Assembly: GCA_033239525.1 (NCBI GenBank) | Contig: BSYO01000030.1 | Coordinates: 12,111,030 to 12,175,029, forward strand | Direction: 5' to 3' | Length of the DNA stretch: 64,000 bases | Source of the DNA: Nepenthes gracilis | Lineage: Eukaryota > Streptophyta > Magnoliopsida > Caryophyllales > Nepenthaceae | Part shown: positions 25,441-36,126 of the stretch, one piece after another | Numbering within the stretch: position 1 is the first letter of the stretch | How the letters are laid out: each line of letters begins with the position of its first letter | The notes under the pieces: generated by a model | Told to the model about the DNA's origin: nothing | The model's input: the letters and a program-made list of their open reading frames with translations, nothing else | Database searches by the model: none | Program-made: the position numbers and the translations under genes

Positions 25441-28115
25441 GATATTGTGAATGATTTGCTCATATAATATTCTACTATTGAGGTTGATATCTTCAACAAT
25501 ATGTGAAATAGATTGACAAGATTATAATTTTGACTAAATTAAGGTACACTAAAATCTATTTTTGATGTGCATGACTTCATATTTCTAACAACAGAAGCCA
25601 TAGAAAATGAAAGAGAACTGATGCTGCTTACCAGAAGATGGAAGTGATCACATTTTCCTGATAAACTGCACCGACAGAGATTAGCATATGACTTTAATCT
25701 GCGAATATGATCGTCTATGCTTCTCGCATTCTCCCATCTTGCTTGCTGATTGCTCTTTTATGTCACTGTTCTCGACCCTCAGCCGCCAATAAATGTTTGC
25801 CGAGTTCATCAAATGTACATGGAATGAGCAACTAGAGCATGTATTCTGTGGTTGATCACCATCATAGATCAGTTGTGTTAGGAAAACAGGGTGCTGAGAA
25901 GATAATATATATACCAAGGAAATGTTTTAAGATGTGTGCCAAAACTGTTTTTTTTTCTTAAGACTATATCAACATCTTACAAATTCAAATATATGTAGCA
26001 AATTACCTGTAACATTCAATGATTCCTTAGGTTTGATATATCTTAGACTAATAGAATCGGATAACAGAAACTCTAAGGAAAAATTGGATTTTTTAGTATT
26101 TAAATATTATTCTCTGCGGTGAACAATCACAAATATTGTACGGCGACAATCATCATTGACATGGGCAAATTCCAGGTGCACCCATAAAAGCTTGTTAAAT
26201 GATGTGCAACTAGGTTTTGCACAACAAGCATGATATTACTGGTACAATTCATAATATAAAATAAACTTTCATATGTATAAACAGTTAGTCTTATATCATT
26301 TTGAAAAAGCTCAACATATTGGTTACTATACAGGCTAGATTTGAAAAACTTCTATAGCTTTCTGAGGCAAAAGAAATGGAAAATTTTCTTACGAGACCTA
26401 CACCCATTAAACTTGTTATTTGTAGGTTTTGTTGCGGGCAGAAATTTTGTGGGATGATCTCATGAAATTTCGCTAAAGTGAAAACTGGGAAGAGATATTC
26501 ATGATCCTTTATTCAATATTCATGTGAATTTTCGTTCGAAAGAAACTCTTTCAAGGAGATCCTATAAGATAATTGTGAGCCAGGGGCATAAGTTATAGGT
26601 GCTGGAGAAATTTCAGTGGCTAATGGCAAGAGAGCTGCATGATGAACACTCAAGCGACCGTGTGGGCTATAAACATGATGTTCGGTATTCAGAATAGGTT
26701 GGAGGAAAAGTGATTAATTTCCAAACACCGTTTGAGTGCTGAATTGAGAGAGAAAGGGAAGAAAAGAAAAATAAGCCAATTATTGAGATTCGAATCTTGT
26801 CTCATTTTCATCATTGTAAAATGTATTGTTCTAATTGTTATATAGAACATTTTTATTGGTGGTTTTCTTCATTTGCTCTCTTATTATTTATTACTCGATT
26901 TATTTATAATTGTAATAAATTTGAAGGTGGTTCTGAAATATTTATTGTAATTGAACTCATATTATAATGAAAAGTTTTCAAACTTAAAGTCTCGTGGTTT
27001 TTTCTTTTATTGAGAAGTGTTACCACATAAAACTACTCATTATTGTGCTTGCATATGCAGGTGTATACTATTGTTACTTCTTCATGAATTGAAATATAAG
27101 GACAATAAATTGGATCATTGTTAGAGATTTTTTTTCAATTTCACGTCAGTGGAATTTGGCCTACAGCCCAGCAAGATTAAACAAAGGAGTATATTCAAGC
27201 AGATGGACCTCTCCATGAGATTCATTTATAGAATGAACGACAATTGCAGAAAATGCAAATTTAGTGGTATGATAAACAGAATCCCCATACCTCAAACAGC
27301 CGTAGCTATCTGCTTGAAACAATCAACGCTGCATAATCCAACTGATCTCACCATTTCTCCCAAGCTGTCATTACTTGAATCCATCAGTTAAAATATAGAA
27401 GAAGAGGTAGACCAAAAAATGAAACAAAGAGCACAATATATGCTAACCGATTGTGCTCAGCTAGAATGAGAAATGGGTAAAAGATGTACGAATTGTCCTA
27501 TATGACATAGTATATATTTAATAATTTATTAGAATAATTAACGGTTATGATGCCGTGTAATTTAACTATAATTTATTAGAGAATTTATTTTTTTAATTTG
27601 CCAAATCTTTGATGAAAAGAATGAAATTTATGTAATCATAGGAGTAGTCATATTTTTTCATATAAATAATAGAATTACCCATCGTTAGTTATGGATAATA
27701 TTTAGCGGAGGGAACTTTTGAAGCAATACTCAAACTGTGGGTTTGGCGACCAATTAATTAAAGTATAAAGTACCAATTTGATGGTTTTTCTAAATGATGT
27801 GTACATTTTTTTTGAAATTTAAATTGAAAAGAAGTTTCTTAACTTTCTTATTTTTTTGAATTTAAGCTCCCCTCCTGAAAACCTTCATAATGGGAATGAA
27901 CTTCACAAATAAATTCTATGAACTCTTATAAAAGAAGAGATAAAGGTAAAAGAAGAAAAACCGTTCTAAATTATTCAAAAAAAGAACTTTAAGTATTGAT
28001 TCATGTATATCATGAATGTTTAAATCCTTATTATGAAATAACATGATAATTCTGATAATTTGTGAACAGCTCAAATCTCATGAAGTTCTTACAGAAGAAA
28101 GAATCAAGGCAAAAC
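25441..28115. other. Intergenic DNA with one exon-like piece
   Basis: On the minus strand, 25647-25899 has an acceptor (ATCTTCTCAG) and a donor (CTTCTG|GTAAGC) but only short frames. It could be a noncoding exon of the dead hydrolase gene upstream. An open frame at 27149-27391 plus matches nothing I know. The rest is AT-rich. Confidence 0.4.
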
Positions 28116-28627
28116 TCACCAATCGAAGTTTTTCCTCAGTTTATCAAGCAGCTTGGTGCTACTCCTCTTCTTCGACGTCGGATCTACACTCTTTCTGGAT
28201 CTTTCCTTTCAGAACTAGATTTCAGCATCTCCATACTGTCAATACTAGATTTTTCTGTCTTGATGATGGAATGCATTGTCAATACTATCTTTGCTGTAAG
28301 TGGAATGTGATTGATGTCAGCTTTCATTGGATAAATCTCAAAAACGTGGCAGCCCGATGACTGATAATGAACTTCTTCAAATAGTCGAAGTACTCTCGGT
28401 ACATCTCCACGTTGCAGTGGCCACCTTCATCAACCCATAATGGTTCATACTTTTCCTTGCATAGTTACCAGAGCTTCCTATTGGGATCTGAATCCCTTGT
28501 TTGAAATATGAGGAAATAAATTAATAATACGCAATAAGATAATGATAATTATAAATAATTAGACACACAATATTTTACATGGAAAAAATTTCTTTTGAAA
28601 TGAGGAAAAAAAACCATAGGACTATAT

Positions 28628-29594
28628 TGTTAGGAACCAGACCGCTTGTTTAAACCATGAGGAAGTAATCAACAATACACAATAAAGCTAAAATAATCAC
28701 AAATAATAATGAATACAAAATTTTATATGGAAAACCTTCTTTTAAATGAGAGAAAAAAATCACGGGACTATACGTCCAAAAATGTATCCATTATGTGACA
28801 AATTCAGTTACACAAACCCCTAAAATATAAGAGTACAATTCTTTGTAATAAATGAACTCGAGTAATAAAGAGTATAAGACAAAGAAGAGAAAATATGACT
28901 AATAAAATATCCTTATTAATCTTCAAGAATAACGTACCCAATATTGGTGGAGAATAAAATACGATTTGGAACTTAATTAGATACTCAAAACCTTCGTCTT
29001 TTCACTTTTTTCTTTTTTATCATCTTTTTCTCACTAAGTCAGTGCCCATTTTCAGAGAAATTATTAAATGTAATTCTAAAAATCATGTCAGATACATTTA
29101 TATCAGTAACGGCACTTGAGTGCCCGTTAGGCGTGCATTGCACGTGGATCCACTATGCAAATGATGCATGAGCTCCCCTTCATCTTTTCACTTTTTTCTT
29201 TTTTATCATCTTTTTCTCACTAAGTTAGTGCCCATTTTGGGAGAAATTATTAAATGTAATTCTAAAAATCATGTCAGATACATTTATATCAGTAACGGCA
29301 CTTGAGTGCCCGTTAGGCGTGCATTGCACGTGGATCCACTATGCAAATGATGCATGAGCTCCCCTTAGACGCGCATTAGGCACTGGACCATTTGGAAATC
29401 ACGTTTGTGCATCCCTCGGGTGCTCCTCGGGCGTCGTCAATCTGGAATCAACGCTTAAGCGCTAGTCAGGACCTGTCATGCGTTGCTCTGTAATTTCTCC
29501 TGATCAATTCGATGCACTTGTGTCCTCGTGTATGCTATCGAATGATACATCAAATGGGTATAGAATTCACACATGAGTGATTCATAACCCAATA
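28628..29594 (-). mobile_element. Copia solo LTR nested in the previous LTR
   Basis: Starts TGTTAGGAACCAGACCGC and ends at about TTCATAACCCAATA. On either side the outer LTR text resumes: GGACTATAT before and AAACGTTCGAAATATATT after, the latter matching the place where the sister element reads ACGTCCAAAAATG. Putative TSD TATAT/TATAA is imperfect. The inner LTR is about 967 bp because it contains an internal 186-bp duplication. Confidence 0.75.
28991..29362. repeat. Tandem duplication of 186 bp inside the nested LTR
   Basis: Two head-to-tail copies (about 28991-29176 and 29177-29362), each starting near CTTTTCACTTTTTTC and ending near CATGAGCTCCCCTT. They differ at only a few sites, such as TCAGAGAAA versus GGGAGAAA. 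The duplication is far less diverged than the sister LTRs, so it arose late or has been homogenised. Confidence 0.9.
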
Positions 29595-30459
29595 TAAACG
29601 TTCGAAATATATTAACTATGCGATATGTCTGGTTAAAAAAATCCAAATAAATATAAGGATACAATATTTTGTAACAAATAAGCCTGAAAAATAAATAGTA
29701 TATAATAAAAGAAAAGAAATATAATAGGTAAAATATCTTTGTAAGTTTTAAAAATAATGTACCTAAAGTTGGTAGAGAATAAAATATGATTCGAAACTCA
29801 ATCGAATAAGTAAATCTTCCTCATCTCTATTTTTTCTCTTTCTCTTTCTTTTCTCACTGTACCAGTGCTCAATGTCTCAAAATCGCAAAGTGTAACCTTA
29901 AAAATCGAGTTAGGATGTTTTATATTAGAAACGGTACTCGAGCGCTTATTAGATCTGCATTAGGCACGAGGTATCTGAGTAATTGGTGCACAAGTGCCTC
30001 TCGAGAGTATATCAGATACTAAACAATCTAGACAAATTCTGCTCGTGTGCCCCTTAGAATGTGCCTCAAGCACCTCCAATTTGGAAAGCGTATGCATGTG
30101 TGCCTCTTAGGCACCTCGAGCACCCCTAGTTTGGACATTTAGCGCACATTTGTGAATTAGGCACCTGTTGTGCACCACTCAATAACTTTCCCTGATTAGG
30201 CTAAGGCATGTATGTCATCATCCGAGCCACCGAACAATTCATCAAATGGGTATGAGATTAATAAGGGAGTGACCCACAACCCAACATTTCTTTCCATGAG
30301 AACAATCCACAATGTCATCAGCAGTTCCCTGTCAACCGATTCGTATACTCCTCATGGTCAATCTTAACAATAAGTTTGGATGATATGTTGTCACTTAATG
30401 CAAACAGAAATTGTTCAGGTAACAACAGCGATAATTGTTGCTTAGTTGAATAGTTTGTA

Positions 30460-30616
30460 TAACAACAACAACAAAGTCTTAAGTTTTACTAACAGAAATC
30501 GACTATATGAATCTGCTTTCACCGTTTACTATTCCACTTGACTTAATACAATATTTTCTAAGAATAGGAGTAAATTTAGATAATTTCGTATCACCTCATT
30601 CCACATAGTCATTAGA
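30460..30616 (-). mobile_element. Au-like SINE remnant
   Basis: The left end is AACAACAACAACAAAGTCTT (TTG repeats when read on the minus strand), followed by a decayed form of the CCCAC...GTGGGGTCGGCTATATGAAT stretch typical of this SINE type. The right end is near CACCTCATTCCACATAG. A second copy lies at 63701-63836. The family name is from memory. It lies in an intron of the dead hydrolase gene. Confidence 0.5.
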
Positions 30617-31205
30617 TTCATATAATACTCCACATTGTCAAGCCAAACTATAAATTTGGATATTATGTTGTCTTTTTATGCAAAACAGAATTGATTCTGA
30701 ACAAATTCAATGGTAAAAATGTTCATGCACTCAATTTCCATGATTAATTAGTAAACATATTAGAGAGCTAGATTGCATTCACACATGATGTGTACGGAAA
30801 AGATCTTAGAAATTGCTTTGGTAGTAAATTTAAGCTTACATGGATAACTAAAACCGGCCAATCGACAAAGGGAATTTTGTCTATATTCTGCAATAAGAAA
30901 GTTAGAAACAACTTAATCAGCAAACAATTTAAAACAGAGAACATGAATACAGAGATGAAAGGATGAGGCAGAAACCTTACAAATGTCAACCTGTAAGTTC
31001 TCTTTACGGGGTACATGTCTCGGAGGCCTGATAGCATAAGACTGTGGAGGACCACAGCCCGTAGGCAGGGCAAACGGGTCGCCAACTCGACAGCTGGCTT
31101 GCTTCCTATTGACTGTCCATATAGTATGATGTCTTCCTCCTTCACCCCATAAGCATCCATAAGGTTTCTGTAAGCAGCTTCTATATCTGCATGTGTCCTG
31201 TTCAT

Positions 31206-32187
31206 TTGGCTAATTCACAAACTAGTCCATCATTTGTCACTCCCTAAGAAGCACCGACACTTTTTCTCAGATAGAGTGCATCGGTATTTGACATGTTTTG
31301 AAATTTTTTTTCTTTTTGACTCCAACACATTCCAAAACAATTCAGACAAATTGTTTAATCTTCGAAAAAAGGGGAATTGTAATAGAAATTAATGGAAAAT
31401 GGAACCATTTTGCAATTTGAAAACAATTAAAAATCAAGTTTTCATCTTCTTGTTTTTCTTCATTTTGCAATGTATGTTATAATATAACTTATCGATATTG
31501 GCTTATTTGCATATCATTTCTTCATGTTAAATATTTTTTGGACAATAAAATAAGAAATATGTATTATCATTACTAATTTAGTATAAAGTAATATGCTGAT
31601 AATATTTTTATATTTATAGTATATTCCTAACGTGTCAGGTCCTTATTATGAAAAAATGACTTGTCATTGTGTCAGAGTCGTGTGATATCCATGTCAATAC
31701 TTCTAAGGTCACTCCTCTAATCGAACAACCTTATTAATACTATGCCTGGACTAAGAATTACTAGACTTCTGTAATCAGGATGGGGGGCCCTATCCCGGCC
31801 AATGTCCCATGACCCCATGTTGTTGGATTAATAATACTTTATATATATATATATATTTTTAAAAAATAAAGAATAAGGTAATAATAATATTTTAACTATA
31901 ATATTAATATTTTAATACTTAAATATTTTAAAAATAAAAATTAAAAAAAACTACTTTTTTTTAATAATTTTTTTAATCATATAAAATAAGCACCTTTGAA
32001 TTTTAATCTAATAGCCCTAAGACAAAAGGTTACTACCCCAAGGGGAAGAGCCCCTAAGTCCCCCTGTAATCACAAAAACATATCCGTAACTGTAAATCAG
32101 AAAAACAAAAGCATTTTTATAATTATGACTACTGAACATTTGCATGAAAGTTGTTCAATTTTGAATAGAAACGGTAAAAAACGAAAC
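31206..32187. other. Intronic AT-rich DNA between hydrolase exons
   Basis: Contains no recognisable coding sequence apart from a decayed stretch at 31198-31240 that may be the 5' part of the neighbouring hydrolase exon. An AT microsatellite lies near 31837-31855. Confidence 0.5.
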
Positions 32188-32525
32188 CAGAATGAAGAAT
32201 GAACAGGGCGAAGAAGGAAGATGATTCTGGAAGGGAGAAAATCAATTGCGAACGTTGGAAAGAGGCGAAGCTCTACTCTTCATTATTGCGTCTGAAAATT
32301 ACATTACATACAGGGATCGTGGGATGTCGCCACTTATAACGAAGGAAAAACAAAATAACAAAAAAAGAAATAAATCTCTAATATCCTAAAATAACTATAC
32401 GATATTACAAAGGAAAAAACACTATATATATGAGCTAAAATACAAATGTCTAAAAACAAAGTTTACAAAGTAGGAAGATTACATATTTTCTAATACGCCT
32501 CCGCAAGGAAAATATATAATAATGC

Positions 32526-33640
32526 CTATTGGATTACTTTACGGTATTTTTGTATGAATGCCCTTCTTGAATCTTGTTGCGGATGAGATGGCAATATGTA
32601 TTTAGTGCAAAGTGGTTGGGTTGCAATGTGAAGTGCCGCTTGATTATCACAATATGTACGCTGCATGTGGATGTGAAATAATATTTTAACTATCTCCAAC
32701 AACCCCATAGGCTTCTTGCATTTAATGAAACGAGACAATTTAATCTTCAGATTGGACACGAAACCCAATCAGCATCACAAAAAGCTCTTAGTTGAATGTT
32801 AGAGGTGGAGGAAAACAATATGCCTTGTCTTGGATTTAATTTTAAATATCATAGGACTTGATACGCAGCATTCATATGACTTGAAGTGGGTTGATCCATA
32901 AATTGACTTAAGATATGAATTGCATAGGTTATGTCTGGTCTTGTGACGGTGAAATAAAGAAGGCGACCAATAAGCCTTCTATATACACTTGGATTCTGCA
33001 AGGATACCCCAATTTGCTTACTCAATCTCAAGTTTTGGTTCAATGGTAGTTTGAGAGGTTTAGCCCTAAAATATCAAGAGCACAAAAAGGTTACTCAAGG
33101 CTTGGTTAAGGAAGGATTTGAGAGATGCAATTGCATCCTGTATGTCATCAACATAGATAGAAGAACTATGAATGATTTGTCGTCTTGTCCATAACTGAAT
33201 AAAGCCATCGTGATAAGAGAAGTAGAAATTAGGAGGCTTGTTTAATCGATGGGATTAGGGAGGTTATTGCATGTGATTTCTTCATTTAAGGCTCCATTCA
33301 GATTTTGCGTTATTTACATCGAATGATATAAATGCCATCCGTGTATGGCAGCTACAGCCAAGAGACACTGAACTGTGGTGAGTTTAGCAACAGGAGAAAA
33401 AGTTTCATAGTAATCTACCATTGCCTCTTGGGTGTATCATTTAGCCACTAATCGGCATTTGTATCGTTCAATACTCCCATCACTATTCAATTTTAATTTG
33501 AATATGTATTGATAACCGATAGCTTTCTTCCCTGGAGGTAAGTCAGTGATAATCCATGTTTTATTGGATTCTAAAGCTTGTAGTTCATCGTTGATGGTTG
33601 TCTGCCAATTGGGATCACCAATAGCTTGAGCGTAAGTTTG
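32526..33640 (-). pseudogene. Copia reverse transcriptase / RNase H remains
   Basis: On the minus strand, fragments in several frames resemble copia pol: NKTWIITDLPPGKKAIGYQY (33480-33570), [29 protein letters not shown] (about 32920-32990), then YCDNQAALHIA (about 32630-32665, RNase H). The catalytic YVDD region is frameshifted. There are several stops. The frame is dead; this is the pol end of the element that interrupts the hydrolase gene. Confidence 0.75.
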
Positions 33641-34691
33641 TAGTTCAACTTGATATGAGAGGGAAGATGCAAAAGAACTATAAGCATGGGATAATTTGTG
33701 CTACGATATGTAATTTGCAAGGGGATAAGGTTTGCCTGGAGAAATGTGTGCTGTTGGTTGGGTAGGTGTATTTTGACGATGTATGGTGACAATAAAAGTC
33801 TTTCAAATATGATTGGTCTGAACGGGATGTTTTCTCTTGCTGGGGATTTAATATTTGGAAGAGGAGTAAGGTGTGGATTATCACTTAAAGGTTCTTGACA
33901 GAGAAGTGGGTCATGAACCCGAATTGGAGCCCTCTTCATCATGATGAGTGATGTAGTGGTGAGTATTATCTAGTACTGGATTGGTGACCGAATGTACATC
34001 TAAGTTAGTAGGTGAGGCAATTATCGTCCTGCAGAGGAGGATGGACAGCGAGGTCGATGATATCGCTAGGGAAAAAAGCTCATGAAAGATAAATCTGAAA
34101 TTAAACGTGCAAATCAAACAATTTGACCAAAAGAATATCCCAAAAAGATATAGGTCTTACAGTCAAATTGCCATGGAAGAGGGTGCCAATACAAAAGTGA
34201 GTCTTGTTGTCCAAGAGAATGGAGTGAAAATTGTTTTATAATATAGCAAGAATAAGTATGCAATCACTCCGCATTTTAAGGGGAATGAAATCTAATAGAC
34301 GTTTAATAAATGTTGGTGTTTACGTTCAACAATACTAGCAATTTCGTTGATGAATAACACCTCTTTTATTGTAAAATCTCCCGAGGGCGTTATTCTAAAA
34401 GGTTTTCCAATTTTATATGCATTTTAAAGATAAATTTCTACTCGTGAAAAATCATCAACAATGGTCAAGAAATATTTATATCCATCATAAGACAATCAAG
34501 TCACAATGCACGATAATCTGAATGCCTGACTTATGGCTTACGTTGTTTAGCCATGTAACAAATAGAATAGGGATTATCATTTAGAATATACCGCTCCTTT
34601 TACAAGGATCGCATTAATTTAAGCCTAGAATGGAAATGTCCTAATCGACAATGCCATAATGAGACAATAACAAAATTAGCAAAAGGCTTCA

Positions 34692-35281
34692 TCAAGGTAT
34701 TTGGATTCCTGAATTAGGCAAATTCATTGAGAATAAATTTGTAAATGAATGGACACATAATACATTTTGCAATGTAATTTTGTCGGTCAATTTAACAGTC
34801 CCAATATGGGAAGCAGGGGCTTTACTTCCATCAGGAAGTTTAATAGAGCAGGAGATTGTTATCTTCTTACAAAGGTATAAAGAGGGGTCGCAGATCATGA
34901 TCGTGAGCACTGTATCAAGGATCCAAATCATTCCTATTGTTAAATTTCTGGATTGCACTTGAGGATCTTGTAGAGAAAGAAGGTCTTTAGATTTATTTGT
35001 TGCAACCTTATCATCATGATTAGCATCATGGTTTTGGTTCGAGTGATCAGCCAAAAGGGCTGTGGGTCCCAAACTTACCATACAATGAGAGGAAAACCAT
35101 GAAGTTGAATTATGGTCCCAAACTTACATGTCCGGTTTATGACAATGAGCACAGAATTTCGATTTTGAATAAATTTAACATGTGTCCTGACATGGCAATG
35201 AACACAAAAGGGTCTATCCTTTTTGGGCATTTCGTTATTTCTCATATTTTAGGGTTATTAGTAGTTCGAGCCAATGTTTGA
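34692..35281 (-). pseudogene. Copia gag tail and protease remains
   Basis: The minus-strand frame 35081-34692 includes IWILDT (degraded form of the protease active-site motif, which normally reads D-T/S-G), DGSKAPASHIGTVKLTDKI and NVLCV, the usual order after the active site in copia proteases. The active-site Gly is lost. Upstream (35281-35099) a degraded Cys/His pattern and LHGFP text mark the gag tail. There is a shift between the two. Confidence 0.65.
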
Positions 35282-35516
35282 AGGATGCACAACGGACAAC
35301 ATTTGAAATGGATATCCATCATTTGCACATTAATATATGATCATTTGGATGACACAATCCTGGAGATAGCGCCGATGAGCTTGATATCTCATTAGTTTAC
35401 CAATTATGCAAGAGGCTGCTAGAAATTGCATTTTGAACTCCGGCCTCGTAAAAGTCATCGATTTAATGGATGGATTGATAGATTATCTTTCTGTATCATG
35501 TGTTTAAGAACTCTTT

Positions 35517-35614
35517 CCCTTTTCTGAATTTTGCTCTTCAAGTCATAAAATTGGGCAGGTTTTGAATCGTAGGGTATGTATAATCTATTTATTTTTCTAA
35601 AATTAATTAAATTT
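35517..35614. repeat. Direct repeat with the sequence upstream of the hydrolase (36331-36410)
   Basis: 35517-35614 and 36331-36410 share CCTTTTCTGAATTTTGCTCTTCAA and a near-identical TAATCTATTTATTTTTCTAA block ending AATTAATTAAATTT, with two short indels between. The left copy abuts the truncated 5' LTR of the copia element. Either host DNA was duplicated or the element picked up this segment. Confidence 0.7.
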
Positions 35615-36126
35615 CGAGCGTTGGAAAGAGGTGAAGCTCCGCTCTTCATTCATTCCATCATTTATCATAAGAAAAATAAAATAACAAAAAAGAAATATTA
35701 TCCTAAAATAACTATACAATATTACAAAGGAAGATACAATATATATATGACCTAAAATATAAATGTCTAAAAACAAAGTTTACAAAGTGGGAAGATTATA
35801 TATTTTCTAATAGAAACTCCCAAAAGCAAGTTGAGTACCTTCCCAGAGGATATCAATCGTACCTGCAAAGCAGAAAGCAAGCTCAATAAATCTGTTAAAT
35901 TATTTGCCTACAGAAGTGTCAATGAAGCAGAAGGGTTCTTCACATAAACCGCGATAATCTGATTGCCTACCTTAGTCCATAGCTTTAGGACATCGACATT
36001 GTCTCTACCAGGAACATTAGATAATCTCATTCTTCCTGTTGATTCATCCCTAATAATGGTGTATGATGGTGGGTTGGGCAGGAAGAAAGCAAACTTTGTT
36101 GCCATAGATGATGTCGCTGAGCCCAT

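Larger units (their letters stand above)
28479..30286 (-). mobile_element. Copia solo LTR inserted in a coding exon of the hydrolase (outer element)
   Basis: The left end TATTGGGATCTGAATCCC aligns with the family start, and the right end is GACCCACAACCCAACA. The flanks CTTCC (28474-28478) and TTTCT (30287-30291) are a TSD decayed by C/T changes. Support comes from the hydrolase frame: on the minus strand the codons for HGK lie just before the LTR and those for KLW just after, joined in frame once 5 bp are counted once. The element is interrupted at 28628 by a second LTR. Without that insert it is about 840 bp, typical for this family here. Confidence 0.75.
32188..35812 (-). mobile_element. 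Decayed Ty1/copia retrotransposon inside the hydrolase gene
   Basis: Two related LTRs bound the element: left 32188-32495 (3' LTR) and right about 35615-35812 (5' LTR). They share GCGTTGGAAAGAGG-, ATATCCTAAAATAACTATAC- and TTTCTAATA-type blocks. A purine-rich tract (minus strand GCGGAGGCG) abuts the 3' LTR at 32496. Between the LTRs, on the minus strand, are a gag tail (35099-35281, with degraded Cys/His text), a protease-like segment (34692-35081, GTVKLTDKIT and NVLCV) and pieces of reverse transcriptase and RNase H. The gag N-terminus, primer-binding site and the end of the 5' LTR appear deleted. GAAAC flanks both ends (32183-32187 and 35813-35817), a candidate TSD; the left LTR boundary is uncertain. 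Confidence 0.75.
28116..36126 (-). pseudogene. ABHD17-like alpha/beta hydrolase, disrupted by retrotransposons
   Basis: Exon remains on the minus strand, 5' to 3': 36126-35911 (TSSMATKFAFFLPNPPSY, the usual N-terminus of the plant ABHD17-like family); about 31197-30976 (ADIEAAY, the nucleophile motif GQSIGS, then GLRDMYPVKRTY); 30887-30840 (NIDKIPFVDWPVLVIH, with clean splice sites on both sides); 30328-30287 (acidic motif TADDIVD) continuing at 28478-28324 (EKYEPLW, then GGHCN); and a Lys/Ser-rich tail ending at 28116-28118. All three triad regions (Ser, Asp, His) can still be seen. Damage: exon 1 runs into a stop where the oxyanion-hole/SHGNA segment should begin, and that segment of about 45 residues is missing; a 1-nt loss lies near 30984; a solo LTR splits the Asp-to-His exon; a stop follows the LW codons just after it; and the tail frame is shifted. 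Relatives are membrane-associated depalmitoylase-type serine hydrolases. This copy cannot encode that enzyme. Confidence 0.8.
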
